23,878 nucleotides of DNA from assembly GCA_964480635.1 (NCBI GenBank), contig CAYZQE010000033.1:1-23878 (forward strand), written 5' to 3'. Both the position numbers and the translations under genes were made by a program. The notes under the pieces were generated by a model that saw only the letters and a program-made list of their open reading frames with translations, was not told the DNA's origin and ran no database searches. Position 1 is the first letter of the stretch; the number at the start of each line of letters is the position of its first letter. Shown piece after piece: positions 9,009 through 16,212 of this stretch. Origin of the DNA: CAYZQE01 sp964480635 (GTDB taxonomy: Bacteria; Pseudomonadota; Gammaproteobacteria; GCA-001735895).

Positions 9009-10367
9009 ATGAAACGTAAATACTTTGGTACAGATGGTATTAGAGGCCGAGTAGGGCAATTTCCAATGACCGTTGAATTTGTTATGAAGCTCGGATGGGC
9101 TGCTGGTAAAGTCTTAGCTCAGCAAAAAAAAGGCAGTGTGGTTATCGGCAAAGACACGAGAATATCTGGGTATATGTTTGAATCGGCGCTTGAAGCAGGT
9201 TTATCTGCTGCTGGCCTTGATGTTACTTTAATGGGGCCTATGCCAACACCTGCAGTCGCTTATATGGCTAGAACACAAAGAGCGACTGCGGGCATTGTGA
9301 TTAGTGCATCACATAACCCCTATTATGACGATGGCGTTAAATTTTTTAATGGCGATGGCTATAAATTGCCAGATGAAACAGAAATTGCAATTGAAAAAAT
9401 GCTTGAGGAACCTTTGGATATGGTTCCATCAAGTGAAATTGGTAAAGCTGTTCGTATGGAAGATGCGCGTGGTCGCTATATTGAGTTCTGCAAGAATTCA
9501 ATACCTTTTAGAACAACCTTACGTGGGCTAAAAATTGTTGTCGATTGTGCTCATGGCGCCACCTATCATATTGCCCCTCAAGTGTTTAGAGAGCTTGGTG
9601 CAGAAGTCTTTGAACTTGGTACTCAGCCAGATGGGCTTAATATTAATAAAGATGTTGGTGCCTTACATCCAGAAAATATGCGTTCACTATTGCTTGAAAA
9701 ACAAGCCGATATTGGTGTTGCGTATGATGGTGATGGTGATCGCTTAATGATGATGGATTCTAAAGGCGAGGTGCTTGATGGTGATCAAATACTTTATATT
9801 ATTGCTAAGTCTAAGTTATTAGGTGGTAATTTAGATGGTGGAGTAGTCGGGACTAAAATGACTAACCTTGGTCTTGAACATGCGTTAAAAGCAGAAGGAA
9901 TTGAATTAATACGAAGCAATGTTGGTGATCGTTATGTCATGCAAGATCTCATCAAAAACAATTGGTCGATTGGTGGTGAGTCATCTGGGCATATTATTTG
10001 TCTCGATAAATCAACGACTGGTGATGGTATTATTGCGTCATTACAAGTCATATCTTGGTTGGTAGAAAAAGGCATAACTCTTGATGACGCATGCCGTGGT
10101 ATGCAAAAATACCCTCAAATTTTAGTCAATGTACCTATTTCGGCAAAAATTAATCCAGAAGACTTTCCTGCTATTACTGATGCCATTAAAAGTGCTGAAT
10201 CTGAGCTTTCAGGTAAAGGGCGCGTTTTATTACGAGCATCAGGTACAGAGCCACTAATTCGAGTTATGGTTGAAGGTCAGGATCAAACAATTGTTGATAA
10301 GTTAGCTCATGAAATTGCAGAAGTTGTGAAAGTATCGGCAAGTAAGCCATTTAGTAGTAAAAATTAA
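9009..10367 (+). CDS. glmM: phosphoglucosamine mutase
   Basis: GlmM converts glucosamine-6-phosphate to glucosamine-1-phosphate for peptidoglycan and LPS precursors. The 452 residues are slightly above the usual 445. The N-terminus FGTDGIRG, the phosphoserine loop SASHNP with Ser101, the metal-binding loop DGDGDR (240-245), and the sugar loop ESSGH are all present. The C-terminal phosphate-binding RASGTEPLIRVMVEG completes the alpha-D-phosphohexomutase set. The ATG at 9009 is preceded by AAAGGA (8995-9000). It follows folP by 48 bases, so the two are probably co-transcribed. Confidence 0.97.
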   Translation: MKRKYFGTDGIRGRVGQFPMTVEFVMKLGWAAGKVLAQQKKGSVVIGKDTRISGYMFESALEAGLSAAGLDVTLMGPMPTPAVAYMARTQRATAGIVISASHNPYYDDGVKFFNGDGYKLPDETEIAIEKMLEEPLDMVPSSEIGKAVRMEDARGRYIEFCKNSIPFRTTLRGLKIVVDCAHGATYHIAPQVFRELGAEVFELGTQPDGLNINKDVGALHPENMRSLLLEKQADIGVAYDGDGDRLMMMDSKGEVLDGDQILYIIAKSKLLGGNLDGGVVGTKMTNLGLEHALKAEGIELIRSNVGDRYVMQDLIKNNWSIGGESSGHIICLDKSTTGDGIIASLQVISWLVEKGITLDDACRGMQKYPQILVNVPISAKINPEDFPAITDAIKSAESELSGKGRVLLRASGTEPLIRVMVEGQDQTIVDKLAHEIAEVVKVSASKPFSSKN

Positions 10368-10374
10368 TGATGAA

Positions 10375-10402
10375 ATGCTTAAAAACATTGATTTTTAAGC
10401 AT
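10375..10402. other. AT-rich hairpin between glmM and tpiA
   Basis: A perfect 11-bp inverted repeat (10375-10385 with 10392-10402) with a 6-base loop lies 8 bases after the glmM stop. It has no T-run after the stem, so it is a weak terminator candidate or an mRNA-stabilising or processing hairpin. The symmetry is seen; the role is unknown. Confidence 0.5.
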
Positions 10403-10448
10403 AATATTAGTAACCTTTGCCGCCAATTTTAATGCAGAGAAAATAATA

Positions 10449-11198
10449 ATGCGTCGCACCTTAATTGCTGGTAACTGGAAGATGAATGGCTCTTTAGAGA
10501 GCATTAATGAATTAATGCAAGGCTTAACGGATGGGATTTCATCTGTGACTAATGCCGACATGGCGGTATGCCCACCAGCAGTTTATCTTTTAAAAGTAAG
10601 TGGTTTAATTGGTGATACTGCAATTTCATTAGGGTCGCAAAATATTTGTGATCAAGAGTCAGGCGCATTTACTGGCGAATTAGCACCTTCAATGTTAAAA
10701 GAAGCTGGCTGTCAATATGCCATCATTGGGCATTCAGAGCGACGTGCTCTGTATGGTGAATCTGACGCACTAATTGCAAACCGTTTTGCAATGGCAGTTA
10801 AATCTGGCGTAACACCTATTTTATGTATTGGCGAGTTATTAGAAGAACGCGAATCAGGCATAACTGAAGAGGTAGTCTCTAAGCAATTAGACGCCGTTAT
10901 CGCTCAAGAAGGTATCGCCGCAATTGCACATTGTGTTATCGCTTATGAGCCAGTTTGGGCCATTGGCACAGGTAAGGTAGCAACACCAGAGCAAGCGCAA
11001 AGTGTTCATGCTTTTATTCGCTCTAAGCTAGCTAAGCAAGATGCAAATGTAGCCGCTCAAGTTCAAATTTTATACGGTGGTAGTATGAATGCAGGTAATG
11101 CATCAGAATTATTATCTCAAGAAGATATAGATGGCGGCTTAATTGGCGGAGCATCTTTAAAAGCAGAAGACTTTTTAGCCATAGGCAAATCTGCATAA
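10449..11198 (+). CDS. tpiA: triosephosphate isomerase
   Basis: The enzyme interconverts dihydroxyacetone phosphate and glyceraldehyde-3-phosphate. The 249 residues match bacterial TpiA. The catalytic set is intact: Asn9 and Lys11 in AGNWKMN, His95 in IGHSERR and Glu167 in AYEPVWAIGTG. The phosphate-binding YGGSMNAGNA and GLIGGASL near the C-terminus are also present. The ATG at 10449 follows AGAGAAA. The 13 bases ending in this ATG (GAAAATAATAATG) are identical to those at the glmM start. Its place between glmM and secG is the Pseudomonas-type order rather than that of E. coli. Confidence 0.97.
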   Translation: MRRTLIAGNWKMNGSLESINELMQGLTDGISSVTNADMAVCPPAVYLLKVSGLIGDTAISLGSQNICDQESGAFTGELAPSMLKEAGCQYAIIGHSERRALYGESDALIANRFAMAVKSGVTPILCIGELLEERESGITEEVVSKQLDAVIAQEGIAAIAHCVIAYEPVWAIGTGKVATPEQAQSVHAFIRSKLAKQDANVAAQVQILYGGSMNAGNASELLSQEDIDGGLIGGASLKAEDFLAIGKSA

Positions 11199-11232
11199 TT
11201 TAAATATTGATTCAAACATTTAGAGAACAATC

Positions 11233-11652
11233 ATGGAAAATTTCAACAGCATCTTATTAGTTGGCCAAGTCGTGCTTTCAATATCACTCATTACACTTAT
11301 CTTATTACAACACGGTAAGGGTGCAGATGCCGGAGCTGCTTTTGGTGGTGGTGCTTCTGGTAGCGTATTTGGAGCTAAAGGGTCAGGTAACTTTCTAAGT
11401 AGAACAACGGCCGTTTTAGCGACTTTGTTCTTTGTTGTTTCTATGTCATTAGCTTATATTTCAAGTCATAGAGTTGTGCAAGGCAGTGTGACCGAAATGG
11501 GTATCGAATCATCGACTACTAATACAGTGCCAAATATGATGGAAGATACGTTGATTCCTATGATGGAATCAGCTGATTTACCACCCGCTGACGTAGATTC
11601 TATGATGAAGCTAGATGATGATGTCATGATCAATGATTTACCTCCTGAATAA
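11233..11652 (+). CDS. secG: preprotein translocase subunit SecG
   Basis: SecG is the small membrane subunit that assists the SecYE channel. Two membrane helices (about 7-25 and 57-77) flank the conserved loop with LLQHGKGADAGAAFGGG and GSVFGAKGSGNFLSR. The family's usual length is 75-130 residues. Here the 139 residues include a C-terminal tail of about 55 residues after the second helix that is acidic and methionine-rich, with no recognisable fold. The ATG is at 11233 after AGAGAACA. The stop lies only 10 bases before the tRNA-Leu gene, so the mRNA and tRNA are probably made as one transcript and then processed. Confidence 0.95.
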   Translation: MENFNSILLVGQVVLSISLITLILLQHGKGADAGAAFGGGASGSVFGAKGSGNFLSRTTAVLATLFFVVSMSLAYISSHRVVQGSVTEMGIESSTTNTVPNMMEDTLIPMMESADLPPADVDSMMKLDDDVMINDLPPE

Positions 11653-11662
11653 ATAAAATACA

Positions 11663-11747
11663 GCCGATGTGGTGGAACTGGTAGACACGCAATCTTGAGG
11701 GGGTTGTGGCGTAAGCCGTGCCGGTTCGACTCCGGCCATCGGCACCA
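11663..11747 (+). tRNA. tRNA-Leu (anticodon GAG), CCA encoded
   Basis: The 85-base gene folds as a class II tRNA. The acceptor GCCGATG pairs with CATCGGC, and the D arm contains GGTAGACAC. The anticodon stem CAATC/GGTTG carries loop TTGAGGG with anticodon GAG at 11697-11699. A long variable arm and the T arm with GGTTCGACTCC follow, and the 3' ACCA is encoded. It corresponds to E. coli leuU, which also follows secG. Its 3' end is a common target for tyrosine recombinases, and an integrase remnant lies 170 bases downstream. Confidence 0.97.
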
Positions 11748-11758
11748 TTTATAGTATC

Positions 11759-11784
11759 AAGGGCTTTCGTTAAGCCCTTTTTTT
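11759..11784 (+). terminator. intrinsic terminator after tRNA-Leu
   Basis: An 8-bp stem (AAGGGCTT 11759-11766 with 11772-11779) and a 5-base loop are followed by a T7 run (11778-11784). It begins 12 bases after the tRNA CCA and would end the secG-tRNA transcript. Confidence 0.9.
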
Positions 11785-11829
11785 ATGCCTGAAACAAAGC
11801 TGCAAAGCCATTATATTGTATTAACTCAT

Positions 11830-11884
11830 ATAACCCCTCTATATTCTTATCTAGTATCTCACGTGGGGTTATTTGTGGGTTATT
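11830..11884. repeat. GGGTTATT repeats, candidate integrase arm sites
   Basis: GGGTTATT occurs twice in direct orientation (11866-11873 and 11877-11884), 11 bases apart, about one helical turn. ATAACCCC at 11830-11837 is an inverted copy that pairs with GGGGTTAT at 11865-11872. They lie between the tRNA terminator and the integrase remnant, where P4-type recombinases usually have arm-type binding sites. The repeats are seen; the binding role is inferred from position and spacing. Confidence 0.4.
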
Positions 11885-11920
11885 GGTCTAAAAGCCTTTG
11901 ATAGGAAGGAGTTTTATATT

Positions 11921-12004
11921 ATGGCGATAACTAATATTCAAATTAAAAAAGTAAAAACAAAAGACAAGGTATACGCTATCAGCAGGGAAGAGCCTTTAAT
12001 TTAA
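11921..12004 (+). pseudogene. 5' remnant of a P4-type tyrosine recombinase (integrase)
   Basis: A 27-codon reading frame begins with MAITNIQIKKVKTKDKVY, which matches the start of the arm-binding domain (DUF4102 type) of P4-family integrases, typically MALTDxxIKxAKPKDKxYKLxD. It has a strong ribosome binding site, AAGGAG (11906-11911), nine bases before the ATG, so the original gene start is intact. After about residue 22 the similarity ends and TAA follows. No catalytic domain is found downstream. Full-length relatives have about 400 residues, so more than 90% is missing. It lies about 170 bases after tRNA-Leu in the tRNA's orientation, the classic arrangement. Recognition is from the N-terminal pattern only. 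Confidence 0.6.
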
Positions 12005-12048
12005 GGGTGATATATACAAGGCAATAAAATATGAAAGTATCACCTTAA
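12001..12048. repeat. imperfect inverted repeat in the integrase scar
   Basis: TTAAGGGTGATA (12001-12012) pairs with TATCACCTTAA (12038-12048) through 11 bp with one bulged G. The spacer is 25 bases. It starts at the integrase remnant's stop codon, close to where integrase similarity breaks off. It may mark a junction, or it may be only a stem-loop. Confidence 0.4.
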
Positions 12049-12074
12049 AACAGTCAATAAAGTAGGGGAGTTAG

Positions 12075-12185
12075 GTGAAAAATCGCATTAGGAGCTTGAT
12101 GCGCCGCTACAACGAAGAAAGAAAGCATCAAGCTTTAAAGGCAACACTGAGTACAGTAGGCGATGAATGTAGTGACCAACAATAG
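12075..12185 (+). pseudogene. probable C-terminal fragment of an IS3-like transposase
   Basis: A 36-codon frame from GTG contains RRYNEERKHQALK. It resembles the YNxERPHxALG segment near the C-terminus of IS3/IS481-type DDE transposases. The remaining residues do not match well, so the tail may be frameshifted. No catalytic D,D or E blocks remain upstream. A sequence like an IS3-family right end lies 30 bases after the stop (12215-12239), which supports the reading. The similarity is short, so this is tentative. It could also be an unrelated small open frame. Confidence 0.4.
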
Positions 12186-12214
12186 GCTGCTTAATGTGTG
12201 AAAATAGTTTTTAG

Positions 12215-12239
12215 TGAACTGTCCTGATTTTTGGGTGCA
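12215..12239 (+). mobile_element. candidate IS3-family right-end inverted repeat
   Basis: Read on the minus strand, the segment begins TGCACCCAAAAATCAGGACA. It follows the pattern of many IS3/IS150-group ends: TG at the tip, a CCC-A run, then GGACA. No matching left end was found upstream, so only one end of the element seems to survive. The end may extend a few bases further, to about 12245. Confidence 0.35.
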
Positions 12240-12291
12240 TTGCTAGCAGGCTGTTTTTTTAGGCGGTCAAGGTCTAGCCATTAAATTAAGA

Positions 12292-12328
12292 AAAAAAAGG
12301 ATTGAAACTTAGTTTCAATCCTTTTTTT
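12292..12328. terminator. strong bidirectional intrinsic terminator
   Basis: A perfect 17-bp stem (12292-12308 with 12312-12328) has a 3-base loop and A/T runs on both sides. It therefore forms a GC-core hairpin with a T7 tract on either strand. It lies 25 bases past the stop of the minus-strand SPOR gene and ends that transcript. In the other direction it closes the island scar. Confidence 0.88.
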
Positions 12329-12353
12329 ATTATTAATGAAGCTAGTGGTGTGT

Positions 12354-14036
12354 TTACTTCATTTGTGCGTATGTTGTTAATTCTGGCGTTTCACCATTAA
12401 GTCTAAATGGTAGGCTTTTAAGCGCCAATTCAGCTTCGGCTTTATCACTGTAGCTGCCCATAAATAAAATATGTAAAGATTCACCATTAACAATGTCAGT
12501 TTTAAAAGATAAAACATCTTTTAAACTATGGTTATAACGAACGGCTAATTCAAAAATTTCTTCTTCAGAACTGGCTGATAACGCTCTAATTGCAAAATTT
12601 GAATCAGGCTGTTGCGAGATCCACTGCAAGCTATGTAAGATATTGTCATTCCCTATCTTTCGGTGTGGAGCAATGTTAACTAAGCGGTTATCTAAACTGA
12701 CGTTTTTATCATTCACTGTTTTAAGTTGTTGATTAAGGGCAATGACTTGAGTTTCTAACTGAGAAATTCTATTCGCTGCTTGATTGTCAGTTGTATTGAC
12801 ATGATCAGTTAAACCAGTAATCGTTTGGTTAATTTGATCTGTACGCTGTGCTGTCGTTGTTGCATCAGTTGTCCATAAATCATTTTGATAAATATATAAA
12901 CCAATGACGGAAACCACTAATAAAGTGATAAAAGCTCCAGTCGTAATAAAGTTAACACTAACCAATTTACTTAATGCCGCTAAAGTTTTATTGGTAGCAG
13001 AGGTTTTTTCTCTTAATAGATCAAGCTGAGCCTGTTGGATTTCATTTTCTTGTTCAATACGGTATATTTGAATGCCCAGTGTTTCTACTGAATCTTCTAA
13101 TGCCGTTGAGCGCTGCCCAAGAGTTGTTGTTGCTTTAAAAAGTGTTTTAGTTTCAGCAGTTAATGATTTGGCGGTATCTTCAAGCTTTTCTGCGCGTTTC
13201 TCTAAGGCTTGATCCACAGATTGTAACTTGAGCATTTTAGCGCTATGGCTTTGTATTTCTTTATCGGCTTTTTCAATGTCATTTGCTAAATCAGCCGTTT
13301 TTTCATCAGTGCTTTTTGCTAGAGACTCTATTTCAGTAATAAGCTTTGTTTCAATGCTTGTCATTAACGCTGCATTATCTGTAATGCTCTTTTCTAAAGC
13401 AATGGCTGTTTTCTTTGCTTCTTTAACAATAGAATTAGTACGTTCGATTAGCTCTTCTTGACCTTGAGTCAACTGTTTTGCAGATTCGGTAGATTGTACT
13501 TCTACGGAATCTATATGATTTTCTAGGCTACTAGCTTTAGATTCAATAGTAATAATTTGTTGACGTATTTCGTCAGAAACCGTTTCAACTTGAACGGTGA
13601 TATCTTTGATATCTTTTGTAATTTTCGCAGACTTTAATTTTAGGGCGCTGTACGCTTTTTCAACAGAACCCAGTTGCTTATAAGTTTCAGACACTTTGCT
13701 AGATAAATCTGTGTGCTTAGACTCAATTTTTTGTACATTTTCAGTAACCGATAAGTTCGTGTTATCAATGTCTTTATAGAGTTGGCTTATCTCTGCTTCA
13801 ACTTCAATAATTTTAGATAAAGTATGAGCAACATTGCTTTCGAGATCTTGGTCTTTATTCGTGACAGCAATAATTTGTTTTTTTAAATCACCTGATGACT
13901 TTTTTAATTCGGCTTGAACATCATTTAATGATTTTTCTAAGGTGTTAATTTTATTATTGACACGAATAGTATCTGAATTATTATCGTTTGTTTTTAGCTG
14001 AACTAGATTATCTTCTTTTGCTTGCCCGGTGCTCAT
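12354..14036 (-). CDS. coiled-coil membrane protein with C-terminal SPOR domain
   Basis: The 560-residue protein has three parts. Residues 1 to about 355 are highly charged, heptad-like coiled coil without cysteine or proline-rich breaks. One membrane helix follows at about 361-384 (FITTGAFITLLVVSVIGLYI). After a second short coiled coil, residues about 468-550 form a SPOR domain of the DamX kind, with HSLQWISQQPDSNFAIRAL followed by FMGSYSDKAEAELALKSLP. SPOR domains bind denuded septal peptidoglycan. With a SPOR domain outside, the long coiled coil would be cytoplasmic. I know no named family with this exact layout; a cell-division or envelope-scaffolding role is inference. It is monocistronic, with its own terminator and a perfect TATAAT (minus strand) upstream. 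Confidence 0.75.
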   Translation of the reverse strand: MSTGQAKEDNLVQLKTNDNNSDTIRVNNKINTLEKSLNDVQAELKKSSGDLKKQIIAVTNKDQDLESNVAHTLSKIIEVEAEISQLYKDIDNTNLSVTENVQKIESKHTDLSSKVSETYKQLGSVEKAYSALKLKSAKITKDIKDITVQVETVSDEIRQQIITIESKASSLENHIDSVEVQSTESAKQLTQGQEELIERTNSIVKEAKKTAIALEKSITDNAALMTSIETKLITEIESLAKSTDEKTADLANDIEKADKEIQSHSAKMLKLQSVDQALEKRAEKLEDTAKSLTAETKTLFKATTTLGQRSTALEDSVETLGIQIYRIEQENEIQQAQLDLLREKTSATNKTLAALSKLVSVNFITTGAFITLLVVSVIGLYIYQNDLWTTDATTTAQRTDQINQTITGLTDHVNTTDNQAANRISQLETQVIALNQQLKTVNDKNVSLDNRLVNIAPHRKIGNDNILHSLQWISQQPDSNFAIRALSASSEEEIFELAVRYNHSLKDVLSFKTDIVNGESLHILFMGSYSDKAEAELALKSLPFRLNGETPELTTYAQMK

Positions 14037-14064
14037 TGTTTATCTCGTATAAATTTAATATAAC

Positions 14065-14070
14065 ATTATA
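14065..14070 (-). promoter_or_regulatory. perfect -10 hexamer upstream of the SPOR gene
   Basis: On the minus strand TATAAT lies about 29 bases before the start codon. No good -35 box is found at 16-19 bases. The surrounding 178-base spacer is very AT-rich and otherwise appears empty. Confidence 0.3.
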
Positions 14071-14214
14071 TTAGCATAATCTTATATAGATTGCCCACCA
14101 TATAAATATTTTGTTAAAAGTTAAATGATGAGGATAAATAAAAATTAATGTTAGCGGAAGGTTTAGGTAATAATAACGTGGGTAACTTATCTATGTGGAA
14201 GATACGAAGGCATT

Positions 14215-16212
14215 TTATATTTTGTTAATACAGAGCTTTAAGTTTTCTACTAAATGGGTCTTATTGTTAGAGTTACTGTATTTAATACGAGTATATAAAT
14301 GAATGGCTAATTGAATGTGCTTATTAGTGTTTCCAAATTCATTCTGTATTCTTATGAGATATGCTTTGGGGCTTTCTGCTTTTTTAATAGGTATGCCAAG
14401 TTTCTTAAGTTTATTTAATAATTTAACAAACAGCTGTTCATAGTATTCTGGCTTTTCGGGACGATTATTTATCCAACTGATTAAAGCATATCCTAGTGTG
14501 ATAACTGATAATAATATGACTAAGGCTATTACCATATCCGCTGTACTTTTTATGCCTAAGCCTAAGTTTTTTAAAAAGTTACTTTGCTTTGTTTGGTTAT
14601 AATTTAACACCCAATTGTTCCACTGGTACTGCGCATTATCCCAGTTTAATAAAAGATCACCCATTAACGAGTTTCTGGCTTGAAACCGGAACGTTAAATT
14701 ATCACTATTTAATGCTTGATCAAGGCTTATCTCAATACGATCAGGCGAAACAGCACCCGTAGGGTCAATTCTTACCCAGCCTTTATCATCTAACCATACT
14801 TCAGTCCAAGCATGCGCATCAGATTGACGAACAATTAAATAATTGTCGTCGGCATTGAACTCACCGCCCTGATAACCGGTAACAACACGTGATGGAATAT
14901 TGGCAGCTCGCATGATAAGGGCAAAGCTACTGGCATAATGTTCACAAAATCCACGTTTTGTATCAAACAAAAATTCATCAATTGGGTTGGCACTCAACAA
15001 TAAGGGGGGCGATAGGGTATAGAAGTAATCTTGCGTTCTAAATTGGTTTAAAACGTGTGCGACGAGGTCTTTATCGTCATCAAACTGCAGTCTTAACTGT
15101 TTGGCATAGGCAATAGTTTTAGTGTTTTTTGATTCAGGGAATTCAGTGTGTTTGATTAAGCTATCAAAATCTTCATCTAAACCAAAGGTTGACTGGGTAT
15201 AACTAACGAGATCGTATTTTATTAAATCATTAATGATTTTTGTACTTTTTAATTCAAAATCGGTTGTTATTGTACTATTAGCAATAGTCTGTGTTGGCAG
15301 ATCCAGAGGTAATAACCAGTTCTTCCCGTTGGCTTCCATGGTCATGGTGTATTCATATTTTTGACCGTAGCTATCAATTTTTGGTAAACCTTTTGTTTTT
15401 TGAGTGCTTTGAAACCAAGTAGTGCCATTAAAGCGCGACATAACAGGGCCGCGCCAATATAGCTCTCTTTGGGGAGGGATTTTATTTTTAAAAGTCACTC
15501 GAAAAGCAACACTATTATCTTGAATCAAATTTGATATTTTACCAGGAGACATATGATCGCTTAAGCCAGTGACACCGGCACGTTGTTCATTTGTTAAACC
15601 CCATAGCGGGCCTGGAACACGAGGGACTAAAATAAATAAGATAACCATTAGTGGGATAGCATAGCCAATGATAGAGCCACTAATTTTAAAACGGGTTGCC
15701 CAAGAAATGGTGATATTACGTTCATTAAGAGTAATGAGCGACGCCGTTAAAAATAAGATGGTTAGCATCATATATAATGCAATAAAGATGCTTTGTGAAA
15801 ATAAAAAGTGGGTAACAACGACAAAATAGCTAAGAAAGACAACAATGAGCGCATCGCGATGGGTTTGGCTTTCGAGTAATTTGAACCCAGCCATAACACT
15901 TAATAATGCAAGACCGGCATCTCTTCCTGTAATGGTCCAGTATGTTGCAAACACTGCAATACCACCTGCTATCACAAATGGCACAATTAACCATCTTGGT
16001 AAAGCAGGGATAAGTTTGGATGCTTGGGCTAATCGCCACATTAATGAAAAGCCAATAAATAAGCTGACCCAAACAGGTAAGTGGACAACATGAGCGACAA
16101 TGGAAATAAAAAACCCTAAGCAAACAATTTGAATTGAATGTTTATTAGTTTGCTCAAGGTGTATTGTTTTTATGGTGCTAAATTGCTCCATGTTGTTTTG
16201 AATGTTATTCAT
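14215..16212 (-). CDS. tgpA: TgpA-type membrane transglutaminase (DUF3488 / transglutaminase core)
   Basis: This membrane protein has several N-terminal helices (about 20-200), a periplasmic transglutaminase-like domain, one more helix near 555-575 and a C-terminal cytoplasmic DUF4129-like tail. With the start at 16212 it has 665 residues, near the family norm. The catalytic triad is visible: Cys423 in GFCEHYASSFA, His467 in DAHAWTEVW and Asp483 in RIDPTGA. In Pseudomonas the homologue TgpA is important for viability, though its substrate is unclear. The ATG at 16212 overlaps the DUF58 stop by eight bases. A GTG at 16227 in the same frame would add five residues. It is the last gene of moxR-DUF58-tgpA. 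Confidence 0.9.
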   Translation of the reverse strand: MNNIQNNMEQFSTIKTIHLEQTNKHSIQIVCLGFFISIVAHVVHLPVWVSLFIGFSLMWRLAQASKLIPALPRWLIVPFVIAGGIAVFATYWTITGRDAGLALLSVMAGFKLLESQTHRDALIVVFLSYFVVVTHFLFSQSIFIALYMMLTILFLTASLITLNERNITISWATRFKISGSIIGYAIPLMVILFILVPRVPGPLWGLTNEQRAGVTGLSDHMSPGKISNLIQDNSVAFRVTFKNKIPPQRELYWRGPVMSRFNGTTWFQSTQKTKGLPKIDSYGQKYEYTMTMEANGKNWLLPLDLPTQTIANSTITTDFELKSTKIINDLIKYDLVSYTQSTFGLDEDFDSLIKHTEFPESKNTKTIAYAKQLRLQFDDDKDLVAHVLNQFRTQDYFYTLSPPLLLSANPIDEFLFDTKRGFCEHYASSFALIMRAANIPSRVVTGYQGGEFNADDNYLIVRQSDAHAWTEVWLDDKGWVRIDPTGAVSPDRIEISLDQALNSDNLTFRFQARNSLMGDLLLNWDNAQYQWNNWVLNYNQTKQSNFLKNLGLGIKSTADMVIALVILLSVITLGYALISWINNRPEKPEYYEQLFVKLLNKLKKLGIPIKKAESPKAYLIRIQNEFGNTNKHIQLAIHLYTRIKYSNSNNKTHLVENLKLCINKI

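Noticed and set aside
11728..11747. Search for a second copy of the tRNA-Leu 3' end that would mark attR
   Set aside because: No duplicate of the T arm and acceptor end was seen elsewhere in the window, so element boundaries cannot be set here.
12292..12328. GGATTGAAAC / GTTTCAATCC looks like the end of a type I CRISPR repeat
   Set aside because: It is a single palindrome with A and T runs on both sides and no second repeat or spacer. It fits a bidirectional terminator.
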